DNA of 21,033 nucleotides from Betaproteobacteria bacterium. GTDB lineage: Bacteria > Pseudomonadota > Gammaproteobacteria > Burkholderiales > SG8-39. The number at the start of each line of letters is the position of its first letter. Within the stretch, counting starts at the first letter, position 1. The notes under the pieces are model-generated. The model saw only the letters and a program-made list of their open reading frames with translations, did no database searches and was not told the origin of the DNA. Both the position numbers and the translations under genes were made by a program. Below, piece by piece: positions 7,718 through 15,043 of the stretch. The stretch spans positions 1 through 21,033 of the forward strand of contig JAEKLK010000169.1 of the NCBI GenBank assembly GCA_019509895.1, read 5' to 3'.

Positions 7718-8365
7718 TTACAGCGCGCGGCACAGCGCGTAGATGTTGGTCCCGGTTTCGGCGTAGGCCGTAGCAGAAGCCGCCGTGGCGATATCCGGAT
7801 TCGGGCCCGACTGCGCCTGGCCGCGCACGGCACCGGTATCGATCTTGCCGTCGTCCATCTGCGTATCGAGCGCGATCGCCACCTTGTCCGGAATGTTGGC
7901 CGAGCAGACGATGGTGCCGGCGAAGCCGCCGAGGGCCGTCCCGGCAGCCGCGTCCCCGGTCTGTACGCCGATCATTCCGGAGAAGGCATTGAACGGCTGG
8001 TTGAAGCCCGAGCCTGCGACGAAGCCTGAACGGCGCAGGTGATCCCACCAAATGCGCGATTCGTCCGTGTCGGTGATGCTGTTGTATTTGCCCTGCACCT
8101 TGCCGTTGCCAACCTCCGCGGCCGTGGGCGAAACGCTGGCGCCACTCCAGCGGCTGGCCGCGTTCGGGTCGTCGCCCGGGATGGCGCGATAGCGGTCTTG
8201 GTAGCCGTGATAGGCGGCGGAGACGCCGCTGAAATCGGCGATCGAATTCTTGATCTTCGCTTGCGTGATCATCTCCTGGCCCTTGAGGATGCCGCCGAGC
8301 AAAAGACCGATGATGACCAGCACGATGGCGATTTCCACGAGGGTGAAGCCGCTTGCGCGTTTCAT
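7718..8365 (-). CDS. Type IV prepilin/pseudopilin, downstream tandem copy
   Basis: A 215-residue prepilin-type protein. The leader MKRASG is followed by FTLVEIAIVLVIIGLLLGG: cleavage by prepilin peptidase is expected after Gly6, with methylated Phe at +1 and Glu at +5 of the mature chain, then the long hydrophobic alpha-1 helix. The globular part has an unusual conserved YHGYQDRYRAIPGDDPNA segment, a WWDHLRRSGF helix and only two cysteines (in VCSANIP and the C-terminal ALCRAL), which could form the disulphide that closes a D-region-like loop. It lies 15 bases after a near-identical copy and is preceded by GCGAGG, a modest ribosome binding site. It is large for a GspG/PilA-type major subunit. 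Whether it is a major pilin or a minor pseudopilin cannot be told from sequence. Confidence 0.88.
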   Translation of the reverse strand: MKRASGFTLVEIAIVLVIIGLLLGGILKGQEMITQAKIKNSIADFSGVSAAYHGYQDRYRAIPGDDPNAASRWSGASVSPTAAEVGNGKVQGKYNSITDTDESRIWWDHLRRSGFVAGSGFNQPFNAFSGMIGVQTGDAAAGTALGGFAGTIVCSANIPDKVAIALDTQMDDGKIDTGAVRGQAQSGPNPDIATAASATAYAETGTNIYALCRAL

Positions 8366-8380
8366 GGGCCTCGCCGTCCC

Positions 8381-9037
8381 TCAGAGCGCGCGGCAGAGGG
8401 CGTAGATGTTGGTGCCGGTTTCAGCGTACGCGGTGGAAGCAGCTCCGGTGACGATATCGGGGTTGGGGCCCGACTGCGCCTGGCCGCGTACCGCACCGCT
8501 GTCGATCTTGCCGTCGTCCATCTGCGTGTCGAGCGCGATCGCCACTTTGTCGGGGATGTTCGCAGAACAGATGATCATGCCCGCAAAGCCACCGAGGGCG
8601 GTTCCGGTGCCGGCGTCGCCGGTCTGCACGCCGATCATTCCGGAGAAGGCATTGAAGGGCTGGTTGAAGCCGGCGCCTGCGACAAAGCCTGAGCGGCGCA
8701 GGTGATCCCACCAGATGCGCGACTCGTCGGTGTCCGTAGTGCTGTTGTACTTGCCCTGCACCTTGCCGTTGCCCCGCTCGGAGGCCGTCGGCGACTGCGT
8801 CGCGCCGCTCCAGCGACCGGTGGCGTTCGGATCGTCGCCAGGGATTGCGCGATAACGGTCCTGGTAGCCGTGATAGGCGGCCGAAATGCCGCTGAAGTCG
8901 GCGATCGAGTTCTTGATCTTCGCCTGCGTGATCATCTCCTGGCCCTTGAGGATGCCGCCCAGCAGAAGACCGATGATGACCAGCACGATGGCGATCTCGA
9001 CCAGCGTGAAGCCGCGCGCTCGAACCTGCGATTTCAT
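8381..9037 (-). CDS. Type IV prepilin/pseudopilin, upstream tandem copy
   Basis: A 218-residue prepilin-type protein, about 91% identical to its downstream neighbour (about 18 differences over 210 gap-free residues from the cleavage-site Gly onward). The leader MKSQVRARG is three residues longer than the neighbour's. Cleavage is expected after Gly9, with Phe +1 and Glu +5. The same YQDRYRAIPGDD segment and two cysteines are present. A strong GGGAGGGAG ribosome binding site precedes the ATG at 9037-9035, and a candidate extended -10 promoter and a leader hairpin lie just upstream, so this copy probably heads the pilin pair. Substitutions cluster in residues about 72-88 and near the C-terminus, the parts that face outward in pilin folds, while the assembly helix is unchanged. 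Confidence 0.9.
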   Translation of the reverse strand: MKSQVRARGFTLVEIAIVLVIIGLLLGGILKGQEMITQAKIKNSIADFSGISAAYHGYQDRYRAIPGDDPNATGRWSGATQSPTASERGNGKVQGKYNSTTDTDESRIWWDHLRRSGFVAGAGFNQPFNAFSGMIGVQTGDAGTGTALGGFAGMIICSANIPDKVAIALDTQMDDGKIDSGAVRGQAQSGPNPDIVTGAASTAYAETGTNIYALCRAL

Positions 9038-9056
9038 ACTCCCTCCCGTATTGGTT

Positions 9057-9074
9057 GCCCCGCTTGCCCGGGGG
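9057..9074 (-). promoter_or_regulatory. Leader stem-loop upstream of the pilin pair
   Basis: A perfect 6-base inverted repeat with a 6-base loop (on the plus strand GCCCCG-CTTGCC-CGGGGC) lies about 10 bases before the ribosome binding site of the first pilin gene. If transcription starts at the candidate promoter just upstream, this hairpin would form at the extreme 5' end of the mRNA, where stems often protect transcripts from decay. A transcription terminator is less likely because no U-run follows. Confidence 0.35.
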
Positions 9075-9084
9075 CTGTAGGGAA

Positions 9085-9093
9085 AGTATCACA
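9085..9093 (-). promoter_or_regulatory. Candidate extended -10 promoter for the pilin pair
   Basis: The minus strand reads TG-T-GATACT, an extended -10 element matching five of six TATAAT positions poorly to moderately (GATACT) but with the TG motif in place. No clear -35 hexamer stands 16-18 bases upstream. Transcription would start near 9078, about 40 bases before the first pilin ATG. The whole 134-base gap 9038-9171 otherwise contains the pilin ribosome binding site, the leader stem-loop at 9057-9074 and a second small inverted repeat (CGACA-4-TGTCG, 9146-9159) just after the upstream gene's stop. No sigma-54 -24/-12 pattern was found there. Confidence 0.35.
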
Positions 9094-9171
9094 ACTCCGA
9101 AACAATGCCTTACGCGAGTTTGTGAAAGTGGTTTCGTCCAAATCCCGACAAGACTGTCGAACTTCCGACGG

Positions 9172-9891
9172 CTAGCGCGCCGGCGGCCGCCGCGCTTCGA
9201 GCGCTTTCAGCCGGTCGGCGAGGAAGCGCGCCTCGGCAGGATCGCGGATCGTGCCGCTCGCCAGCAGCCCGCCGAGCATGATGCGGGCGGCCTCGAGCTC
9301 GTTCATGTCCTCGAGGATGAAGATCTCCATGTGCTTCGCCCATAGCGGGACATCGCTCGCTCGCGTGTACTGCTCGATCGCTTGCGCGTAGCGTCGCGCG
9401 AGCGCCAGGTCCTGCAGGCGGTGCTTGGCGAGCAAGGCTGCATGCGCGAGCCAAGGCCAGCGCCGGTCCGGATCGACAAAGAACTCGCGATAGACGAACT
9501 CCAGCATCAGCCGCGCGCGCGTCTCGTCGGCGGTCTCGGCATAGACCCGCGCGGCCGCAAACAGCGGGTATTGGCTACGCGGATCGAGCTCCAGGATGTG
9601 GTCCAGCCATTCGGCCAGACGCCGGTAATCGAGCTTGCGATACGGCGTTAGGTTGCCCGCGCCGTAGTCGAACGCCTGCAGATACAGCATGGCGACGCGC
9701 GCGGTCGCTTCGGCCTCGCCCATGCTCGCGACGCGCAGCGCGGCCGCCGAGGGGGGCGCCGGCAGGTCGAGCTCGCGCGGCTGTGCTAGTGGCTCGAGCG
9801 CACGCCAGCCGATGTGCACGGCGAGCGCGGCCGCCAGGCCGAGCCAGAGCCACGTCGGCAGCGCGGCGAGTGGCCGTTCTTCGCCCCTCAC
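9172..9891 (-). CDS. Membrane-anchored protein with possible helical (TPR-like) repeats, function unknown
   Basis: A 239-residue protein that I do not recognise as a named family. One hydrophobic segment (about residues 10-28, LPTWLWLGLAAALAVHIGW) should anchor it in the inner membrane. The rest is helical and alanine/leucine/arginine-rich with repeat-like units (LAEWLDHILELDPRSQYPLFAAARVYAET, then ARLMLEFVYREFFVDPDRRWPWLAHAALLAKHRLQD), resembling degenerate tetratricopeptide repeats. It has no cysteines or catalytic motif that I can see. The start is a GTG at 9891-9889 overlapping the permease stop as GTGA; the longer upstream open frame is a shadow. The overlap with the ABC-2 permease strongly suggests a joint role, perhaps as a permease partner in the periplasm, but that is inference. 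Confidence 0.75.
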   Translation of the reverse strand: MRGEERPLAALPTWLWLGLAAALAVHIGWRALEPLAQPRELDLPAPPSAAALRVASMGEAEATARVAMLYLQAFDYGAGNLTPYRKLDYRRLAEWLDHILELDPRSQYPLFAAARVYAETADETRARLMLEFVYREFFVDPDRRWPWLAHAALLAKHRLQDLALARRYAQAIEQYTRASDVPLWAKHMEIFILEDMNELEAARIMLGGLLASGTIRDPAEARFLADRLKALEARRPPAR

Positions 9892-10649
9892 AGGCCGCGG
9901 CGTTGGAAGTCGAAAAGTCCGGCCATGGCCAGAAGCGCGGTATAGATCAGCATCCCGGCGAGCGCGACGCTGAGCGTACGGCTGTCGGGCGGGCCGTAAA
10001 GCAGCCACTCCGTGCGCGTGGCCCGATCGAGCGTGGGCAGGAGGAATGCGAGCGCGCTCACCGTGCCGCGACCGAGCTCGTGCGCAAGCGAGTGCTCGGC
10101 GAGCGGGCCACTGGCAATCGCCTGGACGGCGCTGATCGAGCGCGCCAGCACGTACAGCCCGGCCGTGGCGGCGAGCGCCGGCACGAGCTGCGTCAGGCTC
10201 ATGGCGAAAAAGAGCGCGGCCGCGGCCACGAGCGCGAGCTCGAGGGCAAGCGAGGCCGCCCAGGCGAGCACCGCTGCAGGCGGCGACCACAGCAGTAGCG
10301 GCAGCGCGAAGCAGGCAGCCAGCACCACGCCAAGCGCGACGAAACCGGCGAGGCGCCCGAGATACTGCGTTGCCCGCCCGAGTGGCAGGGCAAGCAGGAG
10401 CTCGAGGCGCCGCTCGTCGGCCTCGCGGCGCACGCTGGATACGACCTGCGCGGCGAGCATCAGCACCGCGGACAAGCGCAGCAGCGCCGCGACCACAGCA
10501 ACCTGCAGCAGGCGGCTTTCGGTGATGGCAAGTTGCGCGAGGAATACGCCAAGCGCGACGCCGAGCGCGATGCAAAGCGGCGCCAGCCAAGCGAGGCCGC
10601 CGCGGCGCGCTTCGATCAGCGCCAGCCGGATGAAAATGGCCGCCTGCAT
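9888..10649 (-). CDS. ABC-2-type transporter permease
   Basis: A 253-residue polytopic inner-membrane protein with about six hydrophobic segments. The segment after the second helix, VVSSVRREADERRLELLLALPLGRATQYLGRL, is the cytoplasmic coupling region seen in ABC-2 permeases of the NosY/ABC2_membrane type (E-x-RR-x-ELLLALP-x-x-R). The last helix ends with MAGLFDFQRRGL, another family trait (final helix followed by F-x-RR). Substrate is unknown. No ATP-binding subunit lies beside it: upstream is the divergent kinase and downstream the anchored helical protein with which it overlaps. It must therefore borrow an ATPase encoded elsewhere, or the partner gene was lost. Start ATG 10649-10647; ribosome binding site weak. 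Confidence 0.82.
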   Translation of the reverse strand: MQAAIFIRLALIEARRGGLAWLAPLCIALGVALGVFLAQLAITESRLLQVAVVAALLRLSAVLMLAAQVVSSVRREADERRLELLLALPLGRATQYLGRLAGFVALGVVLAACFALPLLLWSPPAAVLAWAASLALELALVAAAALFFAMSLTQLVPALAATAGLYVLARSISAVQAIASGPLAEHSLAHELGRGTVSALAFLLPTLDRATRTEWLLYGPPDSRTLSVALAGMLIYTALLAMAGLFDFQRRGL

Positions 10650-10678
10650 GCTTCGTTTGTAGACTAGTCCTTAGACCC
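10650..10678. promoter_or_regulatory. Divergent permease / kinase intergenic region
   Basis: Only 29 bases separate the start codons of the minus-strand permease and the plus-strand kinase. The centre holds the perfect 8-base palindrome GACTAGTC at 10662-10669. Neither side shows a good ribosome binding site or a full promoter, so signals may extend into the coding regions. Shared control of both genes is plausible, but the palindrome is short enough to be chance. Confidence 0.25.
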
Positions 10679-12427
10679 ATGCAACCGACGAGCGCCGGGC
10701 AATCGTTTTTCGCACAGCTCGCCAATGCCACTTGGAGCTACAGCCAACGGCGCTGGCAGCTGGTGCTGGTGGCGATGGTGCTCCTCTTGCACATCGCCGT
10801 GTTTCGCGGCGTTGCCGACCCGTGGGCGCGCGCGCTGCTCCTCGCTCACCTCGGCCTTTTGCTCCTGTGGCAGCCGCTCAAGCGCGCCGAGGAAAGGGTA
10901 TCGGCGATACAGGGCGCGATCGTGCTGCTCGTCGCCGTGGTGGTGATGCTGCGTCTGGACTGGTGGCTGCTCGCCTTCTGGGTGGTCGTGCTCGTGGGCC
11001 TGGTCGGTGGCAAGGTGTTTCAGCAGCATGCCAAATGGCAGCGTCGCTGTTATCTCGTGGTGCTCGCCTATCTGCTCGCCCTGCTCGCCATCGCCATCCT
11101 CCCGGAAGTGGCGCCGCGCCAAGAGATCACGCGCGAGACGCGCACTATCGCGGCGTTCGTGCTGCCGCTCGCCTTTGTCCTCATCGCCTTCTTTCCGGCG
11201 GAGCCGCAGAGCGCTGAAGCGCCGCAGATCATCGACTTCTTCTACAGCGTGTTCCTGATGCTGCTCCTCGTGGTCGTGGTGCTTGGCAGCTTCACCTTGA
11301 TGACGCTGCGGCAATCCGGTTATCTCGAGGCGCTGACCTACACGGTGTTCCTCACCGCCGGAGCGGTGCTGTTCGTCGGCCTCGCCTGGAATCCGCGCGG
11401 CGGTGGGCTGGGCGTCTTCTTCGTGCGCTACCTCTTCTCGATCGGCGTGCCGCTCGAGCGCTGGCTCGAGGTGCTCGCCCGGCTGCTGCAGCAGGAAGCC
11501 CAGCCCGAGCGTTTCCTGGAGCAGGCGATCGTCGCGCTCGAGGAGCTGCCGTCGGTGGCAGGCGTCACCTGGCGCGCCGGCGGCGTGAGCGGCGAGCGTG
11601 GTGCCCGCACGCGTGACCGGATCGATTTCGCGACGCCCGAGCTTGCCCTTGGCATCTATTCGCGCTACCGCCTGAGCCCGGCGTTGCAGTGGCACCTGCG
11701 TCTGCTGGCGCAGCTTCTCGGCGAGTTCTACCTCGCCAAACGCCGCGAGGCGAAGCTCCGCGAGACGAGCTATCTGCAGGCGGTGCACGAAACCGGCGCG
11801 CGCACCACCCACGACATCAAGAATCTCCTGCAATCGCTGAACGTGCTCTGCTCGGCGGCTGCGGCGGAGGAGGCAGATACGCGGGCGCTGAATGCGCTGG
11901 TGCGCCGCCAGCTGCCGTTGGTCGCCGAGCGCCTGACGCAGACGCTGGAGCGGCTGCAGCGGCCACAAACCCAGCCCGACACATGGGTTCCCGCGCTGCA
12001 GTGGTGGCAGGCGCTCACCCGCCAATACCAAGCCGAGGCCGTGGAGTTCGAGGCGCCGGAGCTGGCGCCGGATGAGCGCCTGCCGCGTGAGCTCTTCGAC
12101 AGCGCGGCGGACAACCTGATTCGCAATGCGCTCGCCAAGCGCGTCGCGGAGCCGGATGTTCGCGTGCGCGTGGCGCTCCGCGCCGATGGGTTATGGGTAT
12201 CCGACACCGGGAAAGCAATACCCGAAGAGGTCGCGGGTGCCCTCATGCGAGCGCCAATCGCGTCTGCCGCAGGCCTTGGCATCGGGCTCTACCAGGCGGC
12301 CCGGCAGGCCGAGGCAACCGGCTATCGGCTGGTGCTGGAGAAGAACAGCGACGGCGAGGTGACCCTAGCGCTGCGGGTACAACCGCCCGCTCAGGGAAGC
12401 ACGCCGGCCGCGGCGAGCCGCCCATAG
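10679..12427 (+). CDS. Multi-pass membrane sensor histidine kinase (PrsK-like layout)
   Basis: A 582-residue orphan kinase. Residues about 25-255 contain seven or eight membrane segments forming an integral-membrane sensor. A linker at about 255-365 looks GAF-like (LERWLEVLARLLQQEAQPERFLEQAIVALEELP). The dimerisation helix carries the H-box ARTTHDIKNLLQSLN with the phosphoacceptor His378; HD-x-KN-L is the form seen in PrsK-type kinases. The ATPase domain has the N-box DNLIRNA (Asn479, Asn483), a G1 box SDTGKAIP in which the usual second glycine is alanine, and an intact G2 box GLGIGLY. No response regulator is in the window. It is divergent from the ABC permease and its last 37 bases overlap the end of the convergent pseudopilin gene. 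The signal sensed is unknown; a link to the surrounding pilus genes is inferred from position only. Confidence 0.85.
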   Translation: MQPTSAGQSFFAQLANATWSYSQRRWQLVLVAMVLLLHIAVFRGVADPWARALLLAHLGLLLLWQPLKRAEERVSAIQGAIVLLVAVVVMLRLDWWLLAFWVVVLVGLVGGKVFQQHAKWQRRCYLVVLAYLLALLAIAILPEVAPRQEITRETRTIAAFVLPLAFVLIAFFPAEPQSAEAPQIIDFFYSVFLMLLLVVVVLGSFTLMTLRQSGYLEALTYTVFLTAGAVLFVGLAWNPRGGGLGVFFVRYLFSIGVPLERWLEVLARLLQQEAQPERFLEQAIVALEELPSVAGVTWRAGGVSGERGARTRDRIDFATPELALGIYSRYRLSPALQWHLRLLAQLLGEFYLAKRREAKLRETSYLQAVHETGARTTHDIKNLLQSLNVLCSAAAAEEADTRALNALVRRQLPLVAERLTQTLERLQRPQTQPDTWVPALQWWQALTRQYQAEAVEFEAPELAPDERLPRELFDSAADNLIRNALAKRVAEPDVRVRVALRADGLWVSDTGKAIPEEVAGALMRAPIASAAGLGIGLYQAARQAEATGYRLVLEKNSDGEVTLALRVQPPAQGSTPAAASRP

Positions 12428-13203
12428 AACGTGCCGACCGGAATCCACAGCACCAGGTCATCGAACTCGCCGCCGTTTGCGGCGAGCGTACCTTCGGGCA
12501 TGGGCAGGTGGCTTATGAAAACCGAGTCGTTGTCGAGATTCGCCGCTTCATCGGGCTTGCCGACCCCAGTCGCAGCGGCCGCCGTCGGAGCGAGCGCGTA
12601 GTTTTTGCCTGCAGAAAAGATCACCGCGACGACGGTTCCGCTCGGACTGTTGTTGGTCAGGATGTTCGTCGCGGGACCGCAAGTGCCGGGGGCCGGAGCA
12701 GGCGTGGTAACGCTCGATTTGCATATCAGCAGATCGTTCGTGCCGGGCTGACAGGACATGCCGTTTTGCTTGAGATTCGCCTTCGACGTGAAGTGCGGAG
12801 TGGTCGAAGTGCCCACGCAGCTGTTAATCGATTGCGCGACCGCGTAACGGATGCGGTTGTTCCAGGCGTCGAGCGCGAAGCCTTGCGTGTCGACCGGTTG
12901 GAATCCGAGCGTGATCGCAGGCAAGAAACCGTTGTAAGGGTTCGTGCAACCGCCGCCTCCAGCAGGCGATTCCACGCCGGTGGTGGTGCCGTCGGCCGGG
13001 CATGGCAAGCGCCCATTGGCGACGGCGAAGCCCAGGAGCGCCTCGCGCGCCTGGTCCAGCCGGCGCTGCGTTTCGTCGCGCGTACGCTGCTCCGTCTGCG
13101 CCGAAAGCGTATACAGGGCGCTGCCGAGCAAAAGGCCGATGATGGCGAGCACCACCGCCATCTCGACGAGTGAAAAACCGCGCGCGCCGATGCGCCTAGT
13201 CAC
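12391..13203 (-). CDS. Large prepilin/pseudopilin with six cysteines
   Basis: A 270-residue prepilin-type protein. Leader MTRRIGARG, then FSLVEMAVVLAIIGLLLGSAL: cleavage after Gly9, Phe +1, Glu +5 (Glu14). After the helix come ALLGFAVANGRLPCPADG (Pro-Cys-Pro at 67-69), LPAITLGFQPVD, LDAWNNRIRYAV, VVAVIFSAGKN (191-201) and FDDLVLWIP near the end. Six cysteines (68, 86, 129, 151, 161, 175) could form three disulphides in the periplasm. The start is GTG (13203-13201) and overlaps the preceding gene's stop by eight bases; the tail overlaps the convergent kinase gene by 37 bases. It is the last gene of the assembly operon. It is longer than GspH-J-type minor pseudopilins, and a role as a minor or tip-near subunit is likely but not proven. 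Confidence 0.85.
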   Translation of the reverse strand: MTRRIGARGFSLVEMAVVLAIIGLLLGSALYTLSAQTEQRTRDETQRRLDQAREALLGFAVANGRLPCPADGTTTGVESPAGGGGCTNPYNGFLPAITLGFQPVDTQGFALDAWNNRIRYAVAQSINSCVGTSTTPHFTSKANLKQNGMSCQPGTNDLLICKSSVTTPAPAPGTCGPATNILTNNSPSGTVVAVIFSAGKNYALAPTAAAATGVGKPDEAANLDNDSVFISHLPMPEGTLAANGGEFDDLVLWIPVGTFYGRLAAAGVLP

Positions 13204-15040
13204 AGGGCGACACGCCGTCAGTGAAGGGACAGGTGGCTATGCGGTCGTTGCCGGACACGGTGTACACCTGATAGGCAAACGCGCGCGGCGAGCCGCCGGT
13301 GAGCGCGTTCTGGCCCTCGACGTACTGGTTGATTGCCACGGCCGGACGTGTCTGACCGGTAACCGCCGGGCCCATGAGCGCCAGCACGAAGCGCTTGTCA
13401 TTGGTGAGGCCGTTGGCGGCGGGAAAACCGTTCACCGTCATGTTGCCGCCTGCCTGAGCGGCCGACGTGCCAGGCGCGACGGCGTAGTAAGCATATCGGT
13501 ACCACTCGTTTCTGATGAACCAGTAGTGTGGATCGCCCGCCGCGGGATTCAACAGATCGAACGGTCCGGCATGCCCGTTCTTGGCGCCAGCGGAGAGCTT
13601 GCTGCCCGCGAGAATCGGCGTCGCGAGCTGCGCGAACTGCACGCTTACCGTCTGCTGGGTCACCAACAGAAAACCGAGCAAGCCGTTGCACGTCAGGCCG
13701 CCAAGCAGGCTGTCCTTGCAGATGTTGGGCGCCGAAACGCTCGCCTGCACCGACAGGCCGACATCGCCATCGGTCTTGGGGGCGATGCTGAAGTTGGAGA
13801 GAGTTGCGCTGCCCGCCGTCACCGTAATGTCCGCTGTGCTTTGCACGGAGCGCGCCCTAAAGCTTGCCGCCCCGTGCGGCGCGTTGGCCTGGAGCGTAGC
13901 GGTGATGCTATTGGCGCCCGTGATGCCGAGCAGCAGCTGTCCGAGCGCGGTGAAACGATAATAGTTGAACGAGCAGACCACCGGTGCCGCGGTGTTGCAG
14001 CCGCCGGAAGTGATCCCGTCCCCGGTGAAGTTGCCAATCCAGCTCGAGGCGCACGGCGCCGCATTCAAGGCGATCGGTAGCAACCCTTCTCTCTGTTGCG
14101 CCGAAGCGCTGGGGCCGCAATGGGCATTGGCGGCGATGTTGTTTTCCGGAGCAGTGAAAGGCACGGCATACGGCAGAAACTTGTTGCCGCTTACCCAGAC
14201 GTCGCCGAACTCGCTCAGAAGGGGCGCCACGGTGCGCTGCAGCCGTTCGGCAAGCGGACCCTGCATCGCGTTGAGCAATTCGCTCGCCGTAATGACGACC
14301 GCCTGATCGTTGATGACCGGGTTGGTTGCATTATCGACAACGGAAACACCGAAGGTGTCATCTACGGGCGAGGACGCGTTCTGGCACTCGAGGTAGTCAC
14401 GATAGTCGGGGGTGGCGCCTGTCGGCACATGGCTGCGGTCGCTCCTCGACTGATTGCTAGCGGTGCACCCGGCGGCGATCTGGACTGCGCTTGGATTCGT
14501 AAGGAGTGGCGGACCGGGCGCGAAGATCACCGCTACGACATTGTTGGTACCGTCGACTGACAGGTTTCCGCTCGCGGGCGTTGCGCTCGCCACATTGATC
14601 ATCTTCCCTGCCGCAGGGGGACTCGCGTCGAAGGCCCAATTGGCAGACACGGCGTACCAGAGCGGCTCGGAAGAGGCGTCCAGCAGCTTGTCGAGGCCGA
14701 GCGTGCGCCATGGCAGGCGGCCGACGGTCTTGTTGGCTGGAAACGTCGGCGAGCACGTACCGGCGGCTATGCCTTCCGATGCCGTACCGGCATTGCCAGG
14801 GGATTCTGGGCAGGGAAAGCGTCCCGGAAAGTCGTTTCCGAGGTCCAAAACTTCCTTCACCACATAGCCTATGAGAGCCGCCTTCGCCTGTTGCAGAACC
14901 TGCGCATTCACATTGCGCGTCGTTGTCGTTGCGTTAGTCCATCTGCCGAGGCGGCTGTAGAGCACGGCCGCGAAGCCCAGAATTAGAACAAGCGCAAAGA
15001 TAAGAAGCGTGACGCCGCGCTGTTTTGCGCGCAGCCGCAT
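13196..15040 (-). CDS. Giant GspK-like pseudopilin (614 residues)
   Basis: The N-terminus has a short basic leader ending in Gly9, then VTLLIFALVLILGFAAVLY. The +5 position is Ile, not Glu. Absence of Glu5 is a hallmark of GspK, the large pseudopilin that caps type II secretion pseudopili, and related PilX-type starts also vary. Residues 45-250 repeat the module of the downstream pseudopilin (ALIGYVV, Pro-Cys-Pro at 76-78, GRLPWRTLGL, EPLWYAV, VVAVIF, NDQAVVI). A further region of about 350 residues follows that I cannot assign; it is rich in Ala, Asn, Ser and Thr and includes FNYYRFTALGQLLLGITG and YWFIRNEWYRYAYYAV. There are twelve cysteines in total. It starts three bases after the MshK-like gene and overlaps the next pseudopilin by eight bases. 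A filament-tip adhesin or cap is the best guess. Confidence 0.8.
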   Translation of the reverse strand: MRLRAKQRGVTLLIFALVLILGFAAVLYSRLGRWTNATTTTRNVNAQVLQQAKAALIGYVVKEVLDLGNDFPGRFPCPESPGNAGTASEGIAAGTCSPTFPANKTVGRLPWRTLGLDKLLDASSEPLWYAVSANWAFDASPPAAGKMINVASATPASGNLSVDGTNNVVAVIFAPGPPLLTNPSAVQIAAGCTASNQSRSDRSHVPTGATPDYRDYLECQNASSPVDDTFGVSVVDNATNPVINDQAVVITASELLNAMQGPLAERLQRTVAPLLSEFGDVWVSGNKFLPYAVPFTAPENNIAANAHCGPSASAQQREGLLPIALNAAPCASSWIGNFTGDGITSGGCNTAAPVVCSFNYYRFTALGQLLLGITGANSITATLQANAPHGAASFRARSVQSTADITVTAGSATLSNFSIAPKTDGDVGLSVQASVSAPNICKDSLLGGLTCNGLLGFLLVTQQTVSVQFAQLATPILAGSKLSAGAKNGHAGPFDLLNPAAGDPHYWFIRNEWYRYAYYAVAPGTSAAQAGGNMTVNGFPAANGLTNDKRFVLALMGPAVTGQTRPAVAINQYVEGQNALTGGSPRAFAYQVYTVSGNDRIATCPFTDGVSPCD

Positions 15041-15043
15041 GGT

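Larger units (their letters stand above)
7718..9037 (-). repeat. Tandem gene duplication of a prepilin gene (two units of about 650 bases)
   Basis: The units 7718-8365 and 8381-9037 are direct repeats encoding two nearly identical prepilins, separated by 15 bases. The match is visible in both DNA and protein, and covers everything from the mature N-terminus to the last residue. The leader peptides and ribosome binding regions differ. Such arrays can change copy number or exchange sequence by recombination. Confidence 0.9.

Noticed and set aside
9038..9171. Sigma-54 (-24/-12) promoter before the pilins, since rpoN is in the window and pilin genes often use it
   Set aside because: No TGGCAC-N5-TTGC-like pattern with correct spacing could be found on the minus strand in this gap.
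10664..12031. A 455-codon minus-strand frame opposite the histidine kinase
   Set aside because: Composition is Gln/His/Arg/Glu-rich in the way expected of antisense to a membrane protein gene; no domain visible.
12944..14080. A 378-codon plus-strand frame across two pseudopilin genes
   Set aside because: It spans the boundary of two clear minus-strand genes and shows no motif; shadow.
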